Shown here: positions 26,028 through 35,031 of the stretch, piece by piece | How positions within the stretch are numbered: the stretch's first letter is position 1 | Layout of the letters: the number at the start of each line of letters is the position of its first letter | NCBI GenBank assembly: GCA_965263485.1 | Contig: CBDHHO010000001.1 | Coordinates: 558,001-622,000 of the forward strand | Direction: 5' to 3' | Source of the DNA: Haliotispira sp965263485 | GTDB lineage: Bacteria; Spirochaetota; Spirochaetia; SP-2023 | DNA: 64,000 bases | Position numbers and translations under genes: made by a program | Notes under the pieces: model-generated | Database searches by the model: none | The model's input: the letters and a program-made list of their open reading frames with translations, nothing else | What the model was told of the DNA's origin: nothing

Positions 26028-26906
26028 ATGCTTGTCTCGGCTACAGCGATGCTCCAAGATGCTACAAAGCGCAATTATGCGGTCGGAGCCTTTAATATAA
26101 CTTCTATTAACCAGATGCTCGGCATCATCGAGAGCGCGGAGCAGAAGAATTCTCCTTTGATTATCCAGACTTCAGAGACTCCGGCGCGCTTTTTCAGCCC
26201 GGAGCTGATTGCCGCAGCATGCCGGACTGCGGCAGAACGGGCTTCGATCCCGATCTGCCTGCACATCGACCACTGCACGGATGTCGATTTCTGCAAGCGC
26301 TGTGCCGATGCCGGTTATACAAATATCATGATCGATGCCTCGCAGTTCGATTTTGCAGAGAATATCCGCATCACCCGCAGTGTGGTCGACTACTGCCGGG
26401 GCAAGGGCGATATCAGTGTCGAGGGGGAATTGGGAACGGTCTCCGGCGTGGAAGATCAGGTGGTCGTAGCCGAAGACGAGGCTCAGCTCTGTGACCCGGG
26501 TTCTGCGGTGCAGTTTATCCGGGATTCCGGGGTGGATCTCTTTGCTCCGGCAATCGGCACGGCGCACGGTGTGTATCAAACGGCAAATCCCAAAATAGAT
26601 TTTGACCGGCTGGCCCAAATCCGCACGGCGGTTGTGCAGAGCGGCCTGAAGACGCCGCTGGTGGTTCACGGTTCCACCGGCCTGCCGGAAGATTACATCA
26701 GGAGACTCATTGCTGCCGGCGGTGCCAAATACAATGTCTCTACAGATCTGAAACACACCATGCTCGATGCAATGTACGCTTATACGGATGCCCACCGCGC
26801 GGAGTATAATCCGGGGAAACTCGACCGTGCGGTGCGTTTCGCCATGCGGGAGCGGGCCGCATACTGGATCGACCTGTTCGGATCGGCGGGGAAGGCCAAT
26901 GGCTGA
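26028..26906 (+). CDS. Class II aldolase (ketose-bisphosphate type), second copy
   Basis: A zinc aldolase of 292 residues: AVGAFNITSINQ, ICLHIDHCTDVDFCK with the metal histidine, VEGELGTVSGVED, APAIGTAHGVYQ, LVVHGSTGLPED and KYNVSTDLK. It is only distantly similar to the aldolase at 16929. Its stop overlaps the following HAD phosphatase (ATG 26899). In this cluster it probably cleaves a ketose phosphate to DHAP and an aldehyde handled by the nearby aldehyde dehydrogenase. Confidence 0.88.
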   Translation: MLVSATAMLQDATKRNYAVGAFNITSINQMLGIIESAEQKNSPLIIQTSETPARFFSPELIAAACRTAAERASIPICLHIDHCTDVDFCKRCADAGYTNIMIDASQFDFAENIRITRSVVDYCRGKGDISVEGELGTVSGVEDQVVVAEDEAQLCDPGSAVQFIRDSGVDLFAPAIGTAHGVYQTANPKIDFDRLAQIRTAVVQSGLKTPLVVHGSTGLPEDYIRRLIAAGGAKYNVSTDLKHTMLDAMYAYTDAHRAEYNPGKLDRAVRFAMRERAAYWIDLFGSAGKANG

Positions 26907-27663
26907 GCTGAAGGCCGTCTTTTTTGACCAGGACGGGGTGATCATTGACACCGAGCGGGACGGGCACAGGGTGGCCTTCAACGAGGCGTTCAGGCAGGCG
27001 GGGATTCCCCTTGAGTGGAGCGTGGAAGGCTACCACGACTTGCTCCAGGTAGGTGGCGGGAAAGAACGTATGCGGCAGGCTTTCCGGGAGCAGGGCTTGT
27101 TTGCCGATCTCGACGATACAGCCTTCGATGAGAAGATCCGGGAATGCCATCACCGAAAAACAGATATCTTTATTGAGATGTTGCGAGATGGGGGCCTGCC
27201 CCTCCGCTCCGGCATCCGCAGGATGATGGAGCAGCTCAACGATGCCGGGCTGGTTCTGGCCATTACCACCACGTCCAATGAACGGACGGCAGAGCTTATT
27301 TCCAACAGGCTTCTGCGGGGAATCCGCTTCGACTTTATTATTGCGGGCGACATGATTCAGCGCAAGAAACCGGATGCGGAGATTTATTTGAAGGCGATAG
27401 ATCAGGCGGGAATACATCCTGAAGAGGGCCTGGTCTTCGAGGATTCTCACATCGGGGTGACTGCGGCTAAGGCTGCGGGTTTAAATGTGGTCGCCACGAT
27501 CAATGACTATACGGCGGGAGAGGATCTTTCTGCGGCCGATATTGTACTGAGTTGCCTCGGAGACAGGGAAGACAAGACCGAAGTCATTGGCTCTCGGCGC
27601 CCGTTTTCATGTGGTAATTCGGGAGTTCTCTGGCCGCAATTGAGAGCTTATTTTAAGGAGTAA
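26899..27663 (+). CDS. HAD-superfamily phosphatase / phosphoglucomutase-like
   Basis: A haloacid dehalogenase-like hydrolase of the CbbY/Gph group, about 254 residues. The nucleophile motif FFDQDGVIIDTE (residues 7-18) begins the protein. Motif II is AITTTSNERT, and motif III/IV is KPDAEIYLKA followed by VFEDSHIGVTAAKAAG. ATG 26899 is preferred over the much longer open frame, which lies over the aldolase gene. The last 20 residues are not typical. Its substrate is likely a sugar phosphate of the same pathway. Confidence 0.85.
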   Translation: MAELKAVFFDQDGVIIDTERDGHRVAFNEAFRQAGIPLEWSVEGYHDLLQVGGGKERMRQAFREQGLFADLDDTAFDEKIRECHHRKTDIFIEMLRDGGLPLRSGIRRMMEQLNDAGLVLAITTTSNERTAELISNRLLRGIRFDFIIAGDMIQRKKPDAEIYLKAIDQAGIHPEEGLVFEDSHIGVTAAKAAGLNVVATINDYTAGEDLSAADIVLSCLGDREDKTEVIGSRRPFSCGNSGVLWPQLRAYFKE

Positions 27664-27664
27664 T

Positions 27665-28066
27665 ATGATGAAATACGTCAACAACGTCCAGCAGAGACCA
27701 GCTGATGAAGATCCCCGTTCTTTACGTGCTCGGGTAAAAGACAGGGCAGAAACGGTACTTAGGGATACATATTTTCTGGTAGATCCAGAGGATAGTCCTT
27801 CCCGGAGCTTAAAGATGGGATATACAACTATTTATCCCTCTGGGTCTACGACAGGCCATGTCCACGACGATATGGAAGAGGTTTACTACGTAATGTCAGG
27901 AGAAGGAGAGATGGTGGTGGGTGAGGACCGTTTTCTCGTGAAGCCGGGAGATGGTCTCTATGTTCCTCCTGGAGTTTTCCATACCACCTACCAAAGCGGC
28001 AATATGCCGTTGACGGTTCTCTGGGTGACCGGAAAAGTGAAGGTTGATAACGGGGAGACGAAGTAA
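27665..28066 (+). CDS. Cupin-domain protein
   Basis: A single-domain cupin of 133 residues. Motif 1 reads GSTTGHVHDDMEEVYYVMSG, and motif 2 is PGDGLYVPPGVFHT; the three histidines and glutamate would bind a metal. Two ATG codons (27665, 27668) are adjacent. It sits one base after the HAD stop and two bases before the aldehyde dehydrogenase start. It could be a sugar isomerase or epimerase of the pathway, but cupins are too diverse to say. Confidence 0.75.
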   Translation: MMKYVNNVQQRPADEDPRSLRARVKDRAETVLRDTYFLVDPEDSPSRSLKMGYTTIYPSGSTTGHVHDDMEEVYYVMSGEGEMVVGEDRFLVKPGDGLYVPPGVFHTTYQSGNMPLTVLWVTGKVKVDNGETK

Positions 28067-28068
28067 AA

Positions 28069-29511
28069 ATGATGCAGCAACAGATGTATATCGCAGGAGA
28101 GTGGGTGGATGCTGCAGATGGCAATACATTTGCCGTCCGGAATCCGGTGGATAACGAGATTTTTGCCCGGGTTGCCTCCGCGACAGCAGAAGATGTGGCC
28201 AGAGCCGTAGATGCTGCGGAAACTGTCCTGCCCTTATGGTCTTCCCGCTCAGCTGCAGAGCGGGGGATGTATCTCAAGAAGGCCTCTGAACTCATAAGGG
28301 AGGACAGCCGTACTATTGCAGAGCTGATGACCCGCGAGCAGGGGAAGCCGCTCAAAGAGGCCGAAGGAGAAGTCCTCAAGGGTGCGGATATCCTCGCTTA
28401 CTACGCGGCGGAAGGGGAGCGGGTTTACGGCAGGATTATCGAAAATGCGGATCCCGCAATTGAAAGCCAGATTATCTATCAGCCAGTAGGGGTTGCCGTG
28501 GCAATTTCTCCGTGGAATTATCCGATTGAGCTATTGGCCTGGAAGGTCGGAGGAGCTCTGGCCGCCGGTTGTCCGATTGTCGCCAAGCTTCCTTCGGAAA
28601 CCCCGCTCTCCCCCTCCGCATTCCTCGAACGGATTATCGCGAGCGGGTTTCCTGAGGGAGTCTTAAACAGCCTTACAGGTCCGGGCAGTAAACTGGGCAA
28701 TCAGCTCTTCGAGAATCCCAAGGTCAAGAAGGTGGCCTTCACCGGTTCCACGGCAGTGGGACGGGAGGTGCTGCGCGGCTGTGTGGATACGCTGAAAAAG
28801 CTTTCCCTGGAACTAGGCGGTTCCCTGCCTATGTTGGTCCTTGCCGACTGCGATCTGGATGCTGCCGTCACTGGAGCGGTGCGCCGCTCATTCAGAAATA
28901 TGGGGCAGATCTGCATTGCCATCAACCGGATCTATGTGGAAAAACAGGTCTATGAACCCTTTCTGGCTTTATTCAAAGAAAAGACTGAAGCCCTCAGCAT
29001 CGGGAATGGCTTGGTCGACGACTGTGACTTGGGGCCTATGGCAACGAAGGGAGGCGTAGAGACGACAGAGGAGCACATAAAGGATGCCTTGAGCAAGGGG
29101 GCCCAACTTATCACTGGGGGCAGAAGGCCAGAAGGAGATTTATTTTCCAAGGGGAATTTTTACCAGCCTTCGATTCTGAAGGACGTAGACCACAGCATGA
29201 GAGTAATGCGGGAAGAAACTTTTGGCCCCTTGGTTGGAGTGATGCCATTTGAGCAGCTCAGCGAGGCTGTCGCCCTGGCAAATGATACTGTATACGGCCT
29301 GGCTGCAATAGTGTACACGAAGAACCTGGATGCGGCGCGGCAGCTCTCTCGCTCGATTGATGCTGGAAATGTCGCGATTAACAATGTTGATGCCGGGGTC
29401 ATCAATGCTCCTTACGGAGGCTGGAAAGATAGCGGCTTCGGGCATGAGCATGGGCCGGAAGGGCTTTATGAGTATCTGCGGCTGAAGCATATCAGGACGA
29501 AATATTGCTGA
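28069..29511 (+). CDS. NAD(P)-dependent aldehyde dehydrogenase
   Basis: ALDH superfamily enzyme of 480 residues, closest in pattern to the succinate-semialdehyde/glycolaldehyde group. Visible are the catalytic asparagine region ISPWNYPIELLAWKVGGALAAGC, the Rossmann FTGSTAVGREV, the general base in LSLELGGSLPML, the catalytic cysteine in NMGQICIAINR, and EETFGPLVGVM. It would oxidise the aldehyde released by the adjacent aldolase. It is tightly packed with the cupin gene. Confidence 0.92.
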   Translation: MMQQQMYIAGEWVDAADGNTFAVRNPVDNEIFARVASATAEDVARAVDAAETVLPLWSSRSAAERGMYLKKASELIREDSRTIAELMTREQGKPLKEAEGEVLKGADILAYYAAEGERVYGRIIENADPAIESQIIYQPVGVAVAISPWNYPIELLAWKVGGALAAGCPIVAKLPSETPLSPSAFLERIIASGFPEGVLNSLTGPGSKLGNQLFENPKVKKVAFTGSTAVGREVLRGCVDTLKKLSLELGGSLPMLVLADCDLDAAVTGAVRRSFRNMGQICIAINRIYVEKQVYEPFLALFKEKTEALSIGNGLVDDCDLGPMATKGGVETTEEHIKDALSKGAQLITGGRRPEGDLFSKGNFYQPSILKDVDHSMRVMREETFGPLVGVMPFEQLSEAVALANDTVYGLAAIVYTKNLDAARQLSRSIDAGNVAINNVDAGVINAPYGGWKDSGFGHEHGPEGLYEYLRLKHIRTKYC

Positions 29512-29534
29512 AAATATTAAACAGATGAGGAAAA

Positions 29535-31079
29535 ATGGCTGGGAAATATATAGTCGGCATTGATGTAGGGACTTCTGCCTGCAAGTGTATTCTGGTCGAT
29601 GAATGCGGAACTGTACTCGTCTCCAGCAGCAGCAGTTATCCCTGTTCCATGCCAGAACCGGGCTGGGTGGAACAAGATCCATCAGATTGGTGGGATGCTG
29701 CATCGAAGTCGCTTTCTGCGGTAATAGAAAAGGGCGGCATAGCAGCTAATGAAATTGTTGCCGTAGGCCTCTCAGCACAGATGCACGGGCTTGTCGCCCT
29801 GGATAAAGAACTGCAAGTCATCAGGCCAGCCATTTTGTGGAACGACCAGAGAACGACTGGAGAATGTGAGCAAATTTATGAGCTTGTGGGCGGTCGGAAG
29901 AAGCTGCTCGACTATACCAACAACCTCATGCTGCCGGGGTACACGGGCTCCAAGATTCTCTGGCTGCGCCGGGAAGAACCTGCAAACTACGAGAGAGCCA
30001 GATACTTCCTCAACCCCAAAGATTATCTTCGCCTGCAATTGACGGGTAATATTGCGACAGATGTCTCCGACGCTTCTGGAACCGGTCTCTTGGATGTGAA
30101 AAACAGAGTCTGGAATAAGAGCCTGCTCTCCGTGCTGGACATTGAGCCCGCAAAGTTGCCGAGAGTGTATGAGTCTATAGAAAACACCGGACAGATATCG
30201 CAATCTGCCGCCCGAAGAACTGGTCTGGCTCCGGGTACGAAAGTTTGTGCCGGAGGCGGCGATTCGGTGATCCAGACTTCCGGCACTGGGGTGCTGGATG
30301 AGAAAAAATTGATGAGCACGATCGGCACGGCCGGGATACTGGCTACAGGGCTGCGCTCCTTCCGAAAAAATTGCGCTCATAATCTCCAGGTATTCTGCAA
30401 TAATACCCCGGATACATGGCATGTCATGGGGGTAACTTTGTCCGCAGGGGCAAGCTACCGTTGGTTTGTCGAAAGGTTCTGTAATCTGTGCGGCCTGGAA
30501 GAGAAGCAAAGCGATGCAAAGCTTTTCCAATTGATTGATGAAAGGGCGGCAAGGTCAGCTCCAGGGGCACAGAAGCTGCTTTTTCTGCCCTATTTGAACG
30601 GAGAGCGCTGTCCCCATACCAGTTCTGCTGCAAGGGGCGTGTTTTTCGGGCTGAATCTTTCCCACGACATCGGAGATCTGGCCCGGGCGGTCATGGAAGG
30701 CGTGATTTACAGTCTGCGCGACGTATACGAGCAGGTACGACTCTTGTGCAATATGGAAGGAATTACAGAGATCCGAAGCTCCGGGGGCGGCTCGGCAAGT
30801 AAATTGTGGTGCCAAATCCATGCCGATGTCTTTCAACTGCCCGTCAGCACTGTAAGTGGAGCAAGTGAAGGAGGAGCATACGGCGCAGCACTGGTCGCCG
30901 GAGTTTCTGCGGGGATGTGGAAGAGCCTGGAGCAGGCGGTGGAAGTATTAAAGATAAGTTCTTATACAGAACCAGATGTAAATAAATCTAATATTTATGA
31001 AGATCTGTTCCAATCTTATCGGAGGCTTTATCCCGCCTTAGAAGGTGAGTTTGACCTTCTGGAGAAGATAAAATACTGA
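29535..31079 (+). CDS. FGGY-family carbohydrate kinase (xylulokinase-like)
   Basis: FGGY kinase of 514 residues. The phosphate-1 motif is IVGIDVGTSACKCILVD, with WVEQDPSDWW, LSAQMHGLVALD (xylulokinase-type), ILWNDQRT and a second ATP motif near GGGSASKLWCQIHADVF. A catalytic aspartate lies in GGGDSVIQTSGTG. Ribosome site GAGGAA lies before ATG 29535. Its stop codon TGA (31077-31079) coincides with the target site of the MITE that follows. It probably phosphorylates the ketose imported by the ABC system downstream. Confidence 0.88.
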   Translation: MAGKYIVGIDVGTSACKCILVDECGTVLVSSSSSYPCSMPEPGWVEQDPSDWWDAASKSLSAVIEKGGIAANEIVAVGLSAQMHGLVALDKELQVIRPAILWNDQRTTGECEQIYELVGGRKKLLDYTNNLMLPGYTGSKILWLRREEPANYERARYFLNPKDYLRLQLTGNIATDVSDASGTGLLDVKNRVWNKSLLSVLDIEPAKLPRVYESIENTGQISQSAARRTGLAPGTKVCAGGGDSVIQTSGTGVLDEKKLMSTIGTAGILATGLRSFRKNCAHNLQVFCNNTPDTWHVMGVTLSAGASYRWFVERFCNLCGLEEKQSDAKLFQLIDERAARSAPGAQKLLFLPYLNGERCPHTSSAARGVFFGLNLSHDIGDLARAVMEGVIYSLRDVYEQVRLLCNMEGITEIRSSGGGSASKLWCQIHADVFQLPVSTVSGASEGGAYGAALVAGVSAGMWKSLEQAVEVLKISSYTEPDVNKSNIYEDLFQSYRRLYPALEGEFDLLEKIKY

Positions 31080-31080
31080 A

Positions 31081-31321
31081 GGGGACCTCTAAAAATTCGC
31101 TTTTGATGCCAGACGAAGGCTCCAATGCGAGCTGGCGCAGCATTGGAGAAATGGGAAGGCCCGTGCGCAGCCAGGGCCGACCTTCCTTTTTGCGGCAGCG
31201 AGGAACGGAAGCCGAGGCATACTTTGTTGTATTGAAATGAGTTGAAAACGAAGCTGCTCGCGGAAAAGATCGCGATTCCACGCGGAATTGGAATTTTTAG
31301 AGGTGCCCTTTAGAGGTTCCC
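31081..31321. mobile_element. MITE-like element (family 1), about 240 bp
   Basis: The left end GGGGACCTCTAAAAATTC lies at 31081-31098; the right end in reverse is 31291-31308, followed by a second partial copy ending at 31321. TGAA occurs immediately outside both ends (31077-31080 and 31322-31325), consistent with a 4-bp target duplication. The interior read in reverse resembles the element at 7708-7928. It separates the FGGY kinase from the ABC binding protein. Confidence 0.82.
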
Positions 31322-31353
31322 TGAAATATAAAATTCATATAGGAGGTGTCATT

Positions 31354-32454
31354 ATGAATAGGAAAGCAATAGTACTCTCAGGTATTTTTATACTTTTACT
31401 TGCCAGTTTAGTCGGTTGTTCGAAGAAGTCGGCAGGGAAGAGTTCTAAGAGCGCAGCTGAAGGAGAAAAAAATCTTGTCGTTTATGCCAACAAGAGTCTC
31501 GATTACTATTTTTTCGTTGCAGTGCAGGAAGGAGTCAAGCGGGCTGTTGAAAAACGGGGCTGGGAGTTTGAGGCTTCGGTGGCCGACTTCGACTCTGCGG
31601 TGCAGACAAATCAGTTTATCAATTTTATTTCCAAGAAGCCATTGGCAATCCTGAGCGACCCGATTGACAGTGAGGGACTGATCGATGCCGTCAATAAATC
31701 GGTTGCGGCCGGAATCCCTGTAGGGATACTCGATACCCCGACAACGGGGGGGGATGTTGCCGTCACTGTGGCCTTTGATAACAAACAGGCGGGCATAATG
31801 GCCGCCGAAGAGATTGTCAAAAGGCTGATACAGAAGTACGGGGAGCCGAGGGGTAAGGTTTTTAACGCCTACGGTGCTTTGAGCAGCTGGGCTTGGCGCC
31901 TGAGGAAAGAAGGCTTTGAAGAAGTCATGAGCAAGTATCCCAATATAGAATATATTGCAGCGCCCGGAGAAGGGGATCTGATTAAAACCCACGATGCGCT
32001 GATCAACGCTCTTGTAAAGCATCCCGATATCGATGCGGTCCACTGCCCCAGCGATACCCCGGGAATCGGTCTGGCCGAGGCATTGCAGCAGAAGAATATG
32101 TGGAAAAAGGTGGGGGAAGAGGGGCACATTATTTTTGTAACCATCGATGGCGAGCCTGTGGCCATCAAGCAGATTGAAGCTCAATACTATGACGCTTCAG
32201 TCGTTCAGGACGCTATTTCCTATGGACAAATCGGCGTCGAGTTAATGGCCAAATATACCCTGAATGGGGAAAAAGTTCCCAAGCAACCGTATATTAACAA
32301 GGATTACTACTGGGAGAAGGCAGAGGTCAGGGACAGCCCTTCGGGCCCTTATGTAGTCATACCGCCGTATATTATGGATGAAAGTAATGTCCGTGATCCC
32401 AGGCATTGGGGTACTGTAGCTGAGAAAGAGTGGGGCATCGCTTATAAAAACTAA
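31354..32454 (+). CDS. Periplasmic sugar-binding lipoprotein (RbsB/XylF type)
   Basis: Type I periplasmic binding protein, about 366 residues. The signal ends in a lipobox (LLLASLVGCSKKS), so it is membrane-anchored. The ligand fold follows with NKSLDYYFFVAVQEGVKR, LAILSDPIDSEGLIDAVNK, and AFDNKQAGIMAAEEIVKR. ATG 31354 follows a strong AGGAGGTG; the frame extends upstream into the MITE, which is not coding. It begins the ribose-type ABC operon and should bind a pentose or related sugar. Confidence 0.92.
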   Translation: MNRKAIVLSGIFILLLASLVGCSKKSAGKSSKSAAEGEKNLVVYANKSLDYYFFVAVQEGVKRAVEKRGWEFEASVADFDSAVQTNQFINFISKKPLAILSDPIDSEGLIDAVNKSVAAGIPVGILDTPTTGGDVAVTVAFDNKQAGIMAAEEIVKRLIQKYGEPRGKVFNAYGALSSWAWRLRKEGFEEVMSKYPNIEYIAAPGEGDLIKTHDALINALVKHPDIDAVHCPSDTPGIGLAEALQQKNMWKKVGEEGHIIFVTIDGEPVAIKQIEAQYYDASVVQDAISYGQIGVELMAKYTLNGEKVPKQPYINKDYYWEKAEVRDSPSGPYVVIPPYIMDESNVRDPRHWGTVAEKEWGIAYKN

Positions 32455-32458
32455 CAGA

Positions 32459-32497
32459 CTGTCGGAGCCTTGGGTTGGGACAACTCGGCTCCGACAG
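32459..32497 (+). promoter_or_regulatory. Intercistronic hairpin after binding-protein gene
   Basis: CTGTCGGAGCC (32459-32469) pairs perfectly with GGCTCCGACAG (32487-32497). It lies between the binding protein and the ATPase. Such hairpins commonly lower expression of the ABC genes relative to the binding protein by partial termination or mRNA protection. Confidence 0.65.
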
Positions 32498-32533
32498 CCT
32501 GAGGGGGTGAAAACTCAGTCTGGAGAGCCGTAA

Positions 32534-34036
32534 GTGGAATTGTTGAAAGTAGCCGGGATTGAAAAGAACTTTGGAGCTACAAAGGCACTGGACGAGGTCA
32601 GCCTGTCTGTAACAGAGGGCAGTATCCACTCTCTTCTGGGCAGGAACGGTGCCGGGAAGTCCACTCTGGTCGGCATTATCGCCGGTACGCTGGCTGCAGA
32701 CCGGGGAAAGGTTTTCTTTGCAGGAGAGGATATATCCCACTTAACTGTGGCGGAGAGGCAGGCTCTGGGGATACGAATTGTAACCCAACAGGCAGCAGTG
32801 ATTCCAGAACTGGATGTAGCAGAAAATATTTTTGTCGGTCTCTGGCCCCGGAAAAAGGCTAAGTTTATCGATTTCAGTAAAATGTACGCCTCGGCTTCCA
32901 AAGAACTGACCCGCTATGGCCTGAATCTATCCGTACGGGCGAAGATGAAAACACTTTCGGCTGTCGATCAAAGGAAGGTCAATATCGTCCGCGCTCTGTT
33001 TGGAGGCGGCAAACTGGTGATCCTGGATGAGCCAACCACATCATTGTCCCATGATGACCGGGAAAATCTGTTCCGTTTCATTGGAAAGCAGACTGATACC
33101 AAGTGCTCTTTTATTTTTATATCGCATTATTTAAATGAAGTTGCCAGGATATCGGACCATATCACCGTGATCCGGGATGGGAAATCTTTTACCGGGTATC
33201 AGAAGGGGAGTGTTTCAGAGCAGAGACTGACCGAGCTGGTCGTGGGGGAGGACGTAGCACTGACGAGGCGGAAAAAAGTTTCGGCTTTTGAGGACTGTAT
33301 CCTGCGCTGCCAGAAGGTGTGCGGCAAGAACATGGATGAAATTTCCTTTTCTTTGAGAAAAGGCGAGATCCTAGGCATTGTCGGCTTCCCCGGCTCCGGT
33401 GCCAGATCTATCGCCAGAGCCTTGTTCGGTCTGATCCCCACAACGCGGGGAACGATGGAAATAGAGCAGCGGGAGATGAAACTGATGAGCCCGGAACTGG
33501 CTCTGCAATCAGGACTGACCTATGTCCCGAATGATCGTCACGCTGAAGGCGTAGTCGGAACATTATCTATTCGGGAGAACATCAACCTCTCTATTTTGAA
33601 GACAGCCCTGCGCAAAAAAGGCGGCTTCGTCGATGAAAAAAAGGAACGGGAGACAGCTTTGCATTACAAGAAGAAACTTTCAATAAAAGCGAATACCATA
33701 GAAGATCGGCTTCACGCTTTGAGCGGTGGCAATCAACAAAAGGTCGTTGTGTCCAAGGTTCTCAGTGCCCGTCCCAAAGTATTGATCCTCGATGAGCCGA
33801 CCATTGGTATAGACATCAAAAGCCGCGAAGAAATCCTGGAACTTGTCCTTGAAATCAGCTCTCATGGAGTTGGCGTAATTTATTTAACGAATGATTTTGA
33901 TGAGTTGAGCCGAATTTCAGATCGCTTCCTCTTTTTCAGAAAAGGGAAAATTACACACGAGATCATCAATGAAGATCTGAGTCCTGAGGAAATTATCAAT
34001 ATCAGAGACAATTATATTACCAGGTGTCCGCAATGA
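32534..34036 (+). CDS. Sugar ABC transporter ATPase, two-domain (RbsA type)
   Basis: Duplicated ATPase of 500 residues. Domain 1 has Walker A LGRNGAGKSTL and Walker B KLVILDEPTTSLS. Domain 2 has a degenerate Walker A (GFPGSGARSIA), the signature LSGGNQQKVVVSK and Walker B VLILDEPTIGIDIKS. In domain 1 the signature is weak (LSAVDQRKVNIVRAL), as is usual for this subfamily. The start is GTG 32534. The ATG of the permease overlaps its stop by four bases. Confidence 0.93.
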   Translation: MELLKVAGIEKNFGATKALDEVSLSVTEGSIHSLLGRNGAGKSTLVGIIAGTLAADRGKVFFAGEDISHLTVAERQALGIRIVTQQAAVIPELDVAENIFVGLWPRKKAKFIDFSKMYASASKELTRYGLNLSVRAKMKTLSAVDQRKVNIVRALFGGGKLVILDEPTTSLSHDDRENLFRFIGKQTDTKCSFIFISHYLNEVARISDHITVIRDGKSFTGYQKGSVSEQRLTELVVGEDVALTRRKKVSAFEDCILRCQKVCGKNMDEISFSLRKGEILGIVGFPGSGARSIARALFGLIPTTRGTMEIEQREMKLMSPELALQSGLTYVPNDRHAEGVVGTLSIRENINLSILKTALRKKGGFVDEKKERETALHYKKKLSIKANTIEDRLHALSGGNQQKVVVSKVLSARPKVLILDEPTIGIDIKSREEILELVLEISSHGVGVIYLTNDFDELSRISDRFLFFRKGKITHEIINEDLSPEEIINIRDNYITRCPQ

Positions 34037-35004
34037 AAATCGATCATTCCTTTATCCGCCTTGTTGGAGAATTTATCTTAAATAATATTGTATGGTTCCT
34101 GCTTGTTTTTTCGATGGCCATCATGGGTATTATTGAGCCTATCTTTTTCACTTTTAATATTTTGGCCAATATTATGGTACAGGCGACAGTCCTCGGCCTG
34201 CTGACCGCCGCCTTGTCATTTGTCATTCTGCTGGGGGAAATCGACCTTTCTTTAGTGGGTATTATGGGTATTGCTGCCAGTTCGGGAACCTTGGCGATGA
34301 ATCAAGGTCTGCCCTGGCCCTTGGCCGCTCTGATAATGCTGCTTATCGGGGCTTTTATTGGCCTGCTCAACGGCGTCCTGGTAACGAAATTAAAAGCGGT
34401 TTCCCTCATTGAGACCCTGGCTGTAAATATTACCCTAGTCGGTGCGGTCATTGCGGTTACCCGGGGGCGTTCCATCGTAGGTTTCCCCGAAGCTTACAAA
34501 TTTGTGGGGCAGGGCTCGGTTCCTATGGGGGAGCATCAATTTCCCATTCTCCCGCTGGTGTTCCTCATCGTTTATATATTAGTTGGTATCACCTGGAAGA
34601 AAACGGTATTTGGCAGGAGCTTGTTTGCCCTCGGTGGCAATATGCGGACGGCTTTGGTTTCAGGAATTAACGTAGACAGGATCAAGATCGCCGCCTTTGT
34701 GATTGCCGGCGTTCTGGCCGGCTTCAGTGGCTATCTGCTTTCTGCGTACCTGGGGGCTGTCACGACTTCATTTGGCAGAAGCTATACCATGAACAGCATT
34801 GCGGCAGCTGTTATCGGGGGGGTGAGCCTGACAGGGGGCATCGGCAAGATCAGTGGTGTTCTCGGCGGAGTGCTGTTGCTGACCATTATTCAGGTCGGCC
34901 TGCAAATACTGGGAATTCCTTCGTTTTATGTCGAAATGTCTGGGGGACTGATGATCCTGATCGCAGTACTCATTGATTCCATTCGTCTGAAGGTCCTGGG
35001 CTGA
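34033..35004 (+). CDS. Sugar ABC transporter permease (RbsC type)
   Basis: Permease of the BPD_transp_2 family, 323 residues with about nine or ten helices. Typical motifs are FVILLGEIDLSLVGIMGIAASSGTLA, GLLNGVLVTKLK, LFALGGNMRTALVSGI and AAVIGGVSLTGGIGKISGVLGGVLLL. ATG 34033 overlaps the ATPase stop (ATGA), so this start is chosen over GTG 34024. With the lipoprotein and ATPase it forms a complete importer, unlike the two other sugar ABC loci in the window. Confidence 0.93.
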   Translation: MKIDHSFIRLVGEFILNNIVWFLLVFSMAIMGIIEPIFFTFNILANIMVQATVLGLLTAALSFVILLGEIDLSLVGIMGIAASSGTLAMNQGLPWPLAALIMLLIGAFIGLLNGVLVTKLKAVSLIETLAVNITLVGAVIAVTRGRSIVGFPEAYKFVGQGSVPMGEHQFPILPLVFLIVYILVGITWKKTVFGRSLFALGGNMRTALVSGINVDRIKIAAFVIAGVLAGFSGYLLSAYLGAVTTSFGRSYTMNSIAAAVIGGVSLTGGIGKISGVLGGVLLLTIIQVGLQILGIPSFYVEMSGGLMILIAVLIDSIRLKVLG

Positions 35005-35031
35005 GCACTGGGTGCTGTTTGGAGTAATGCG

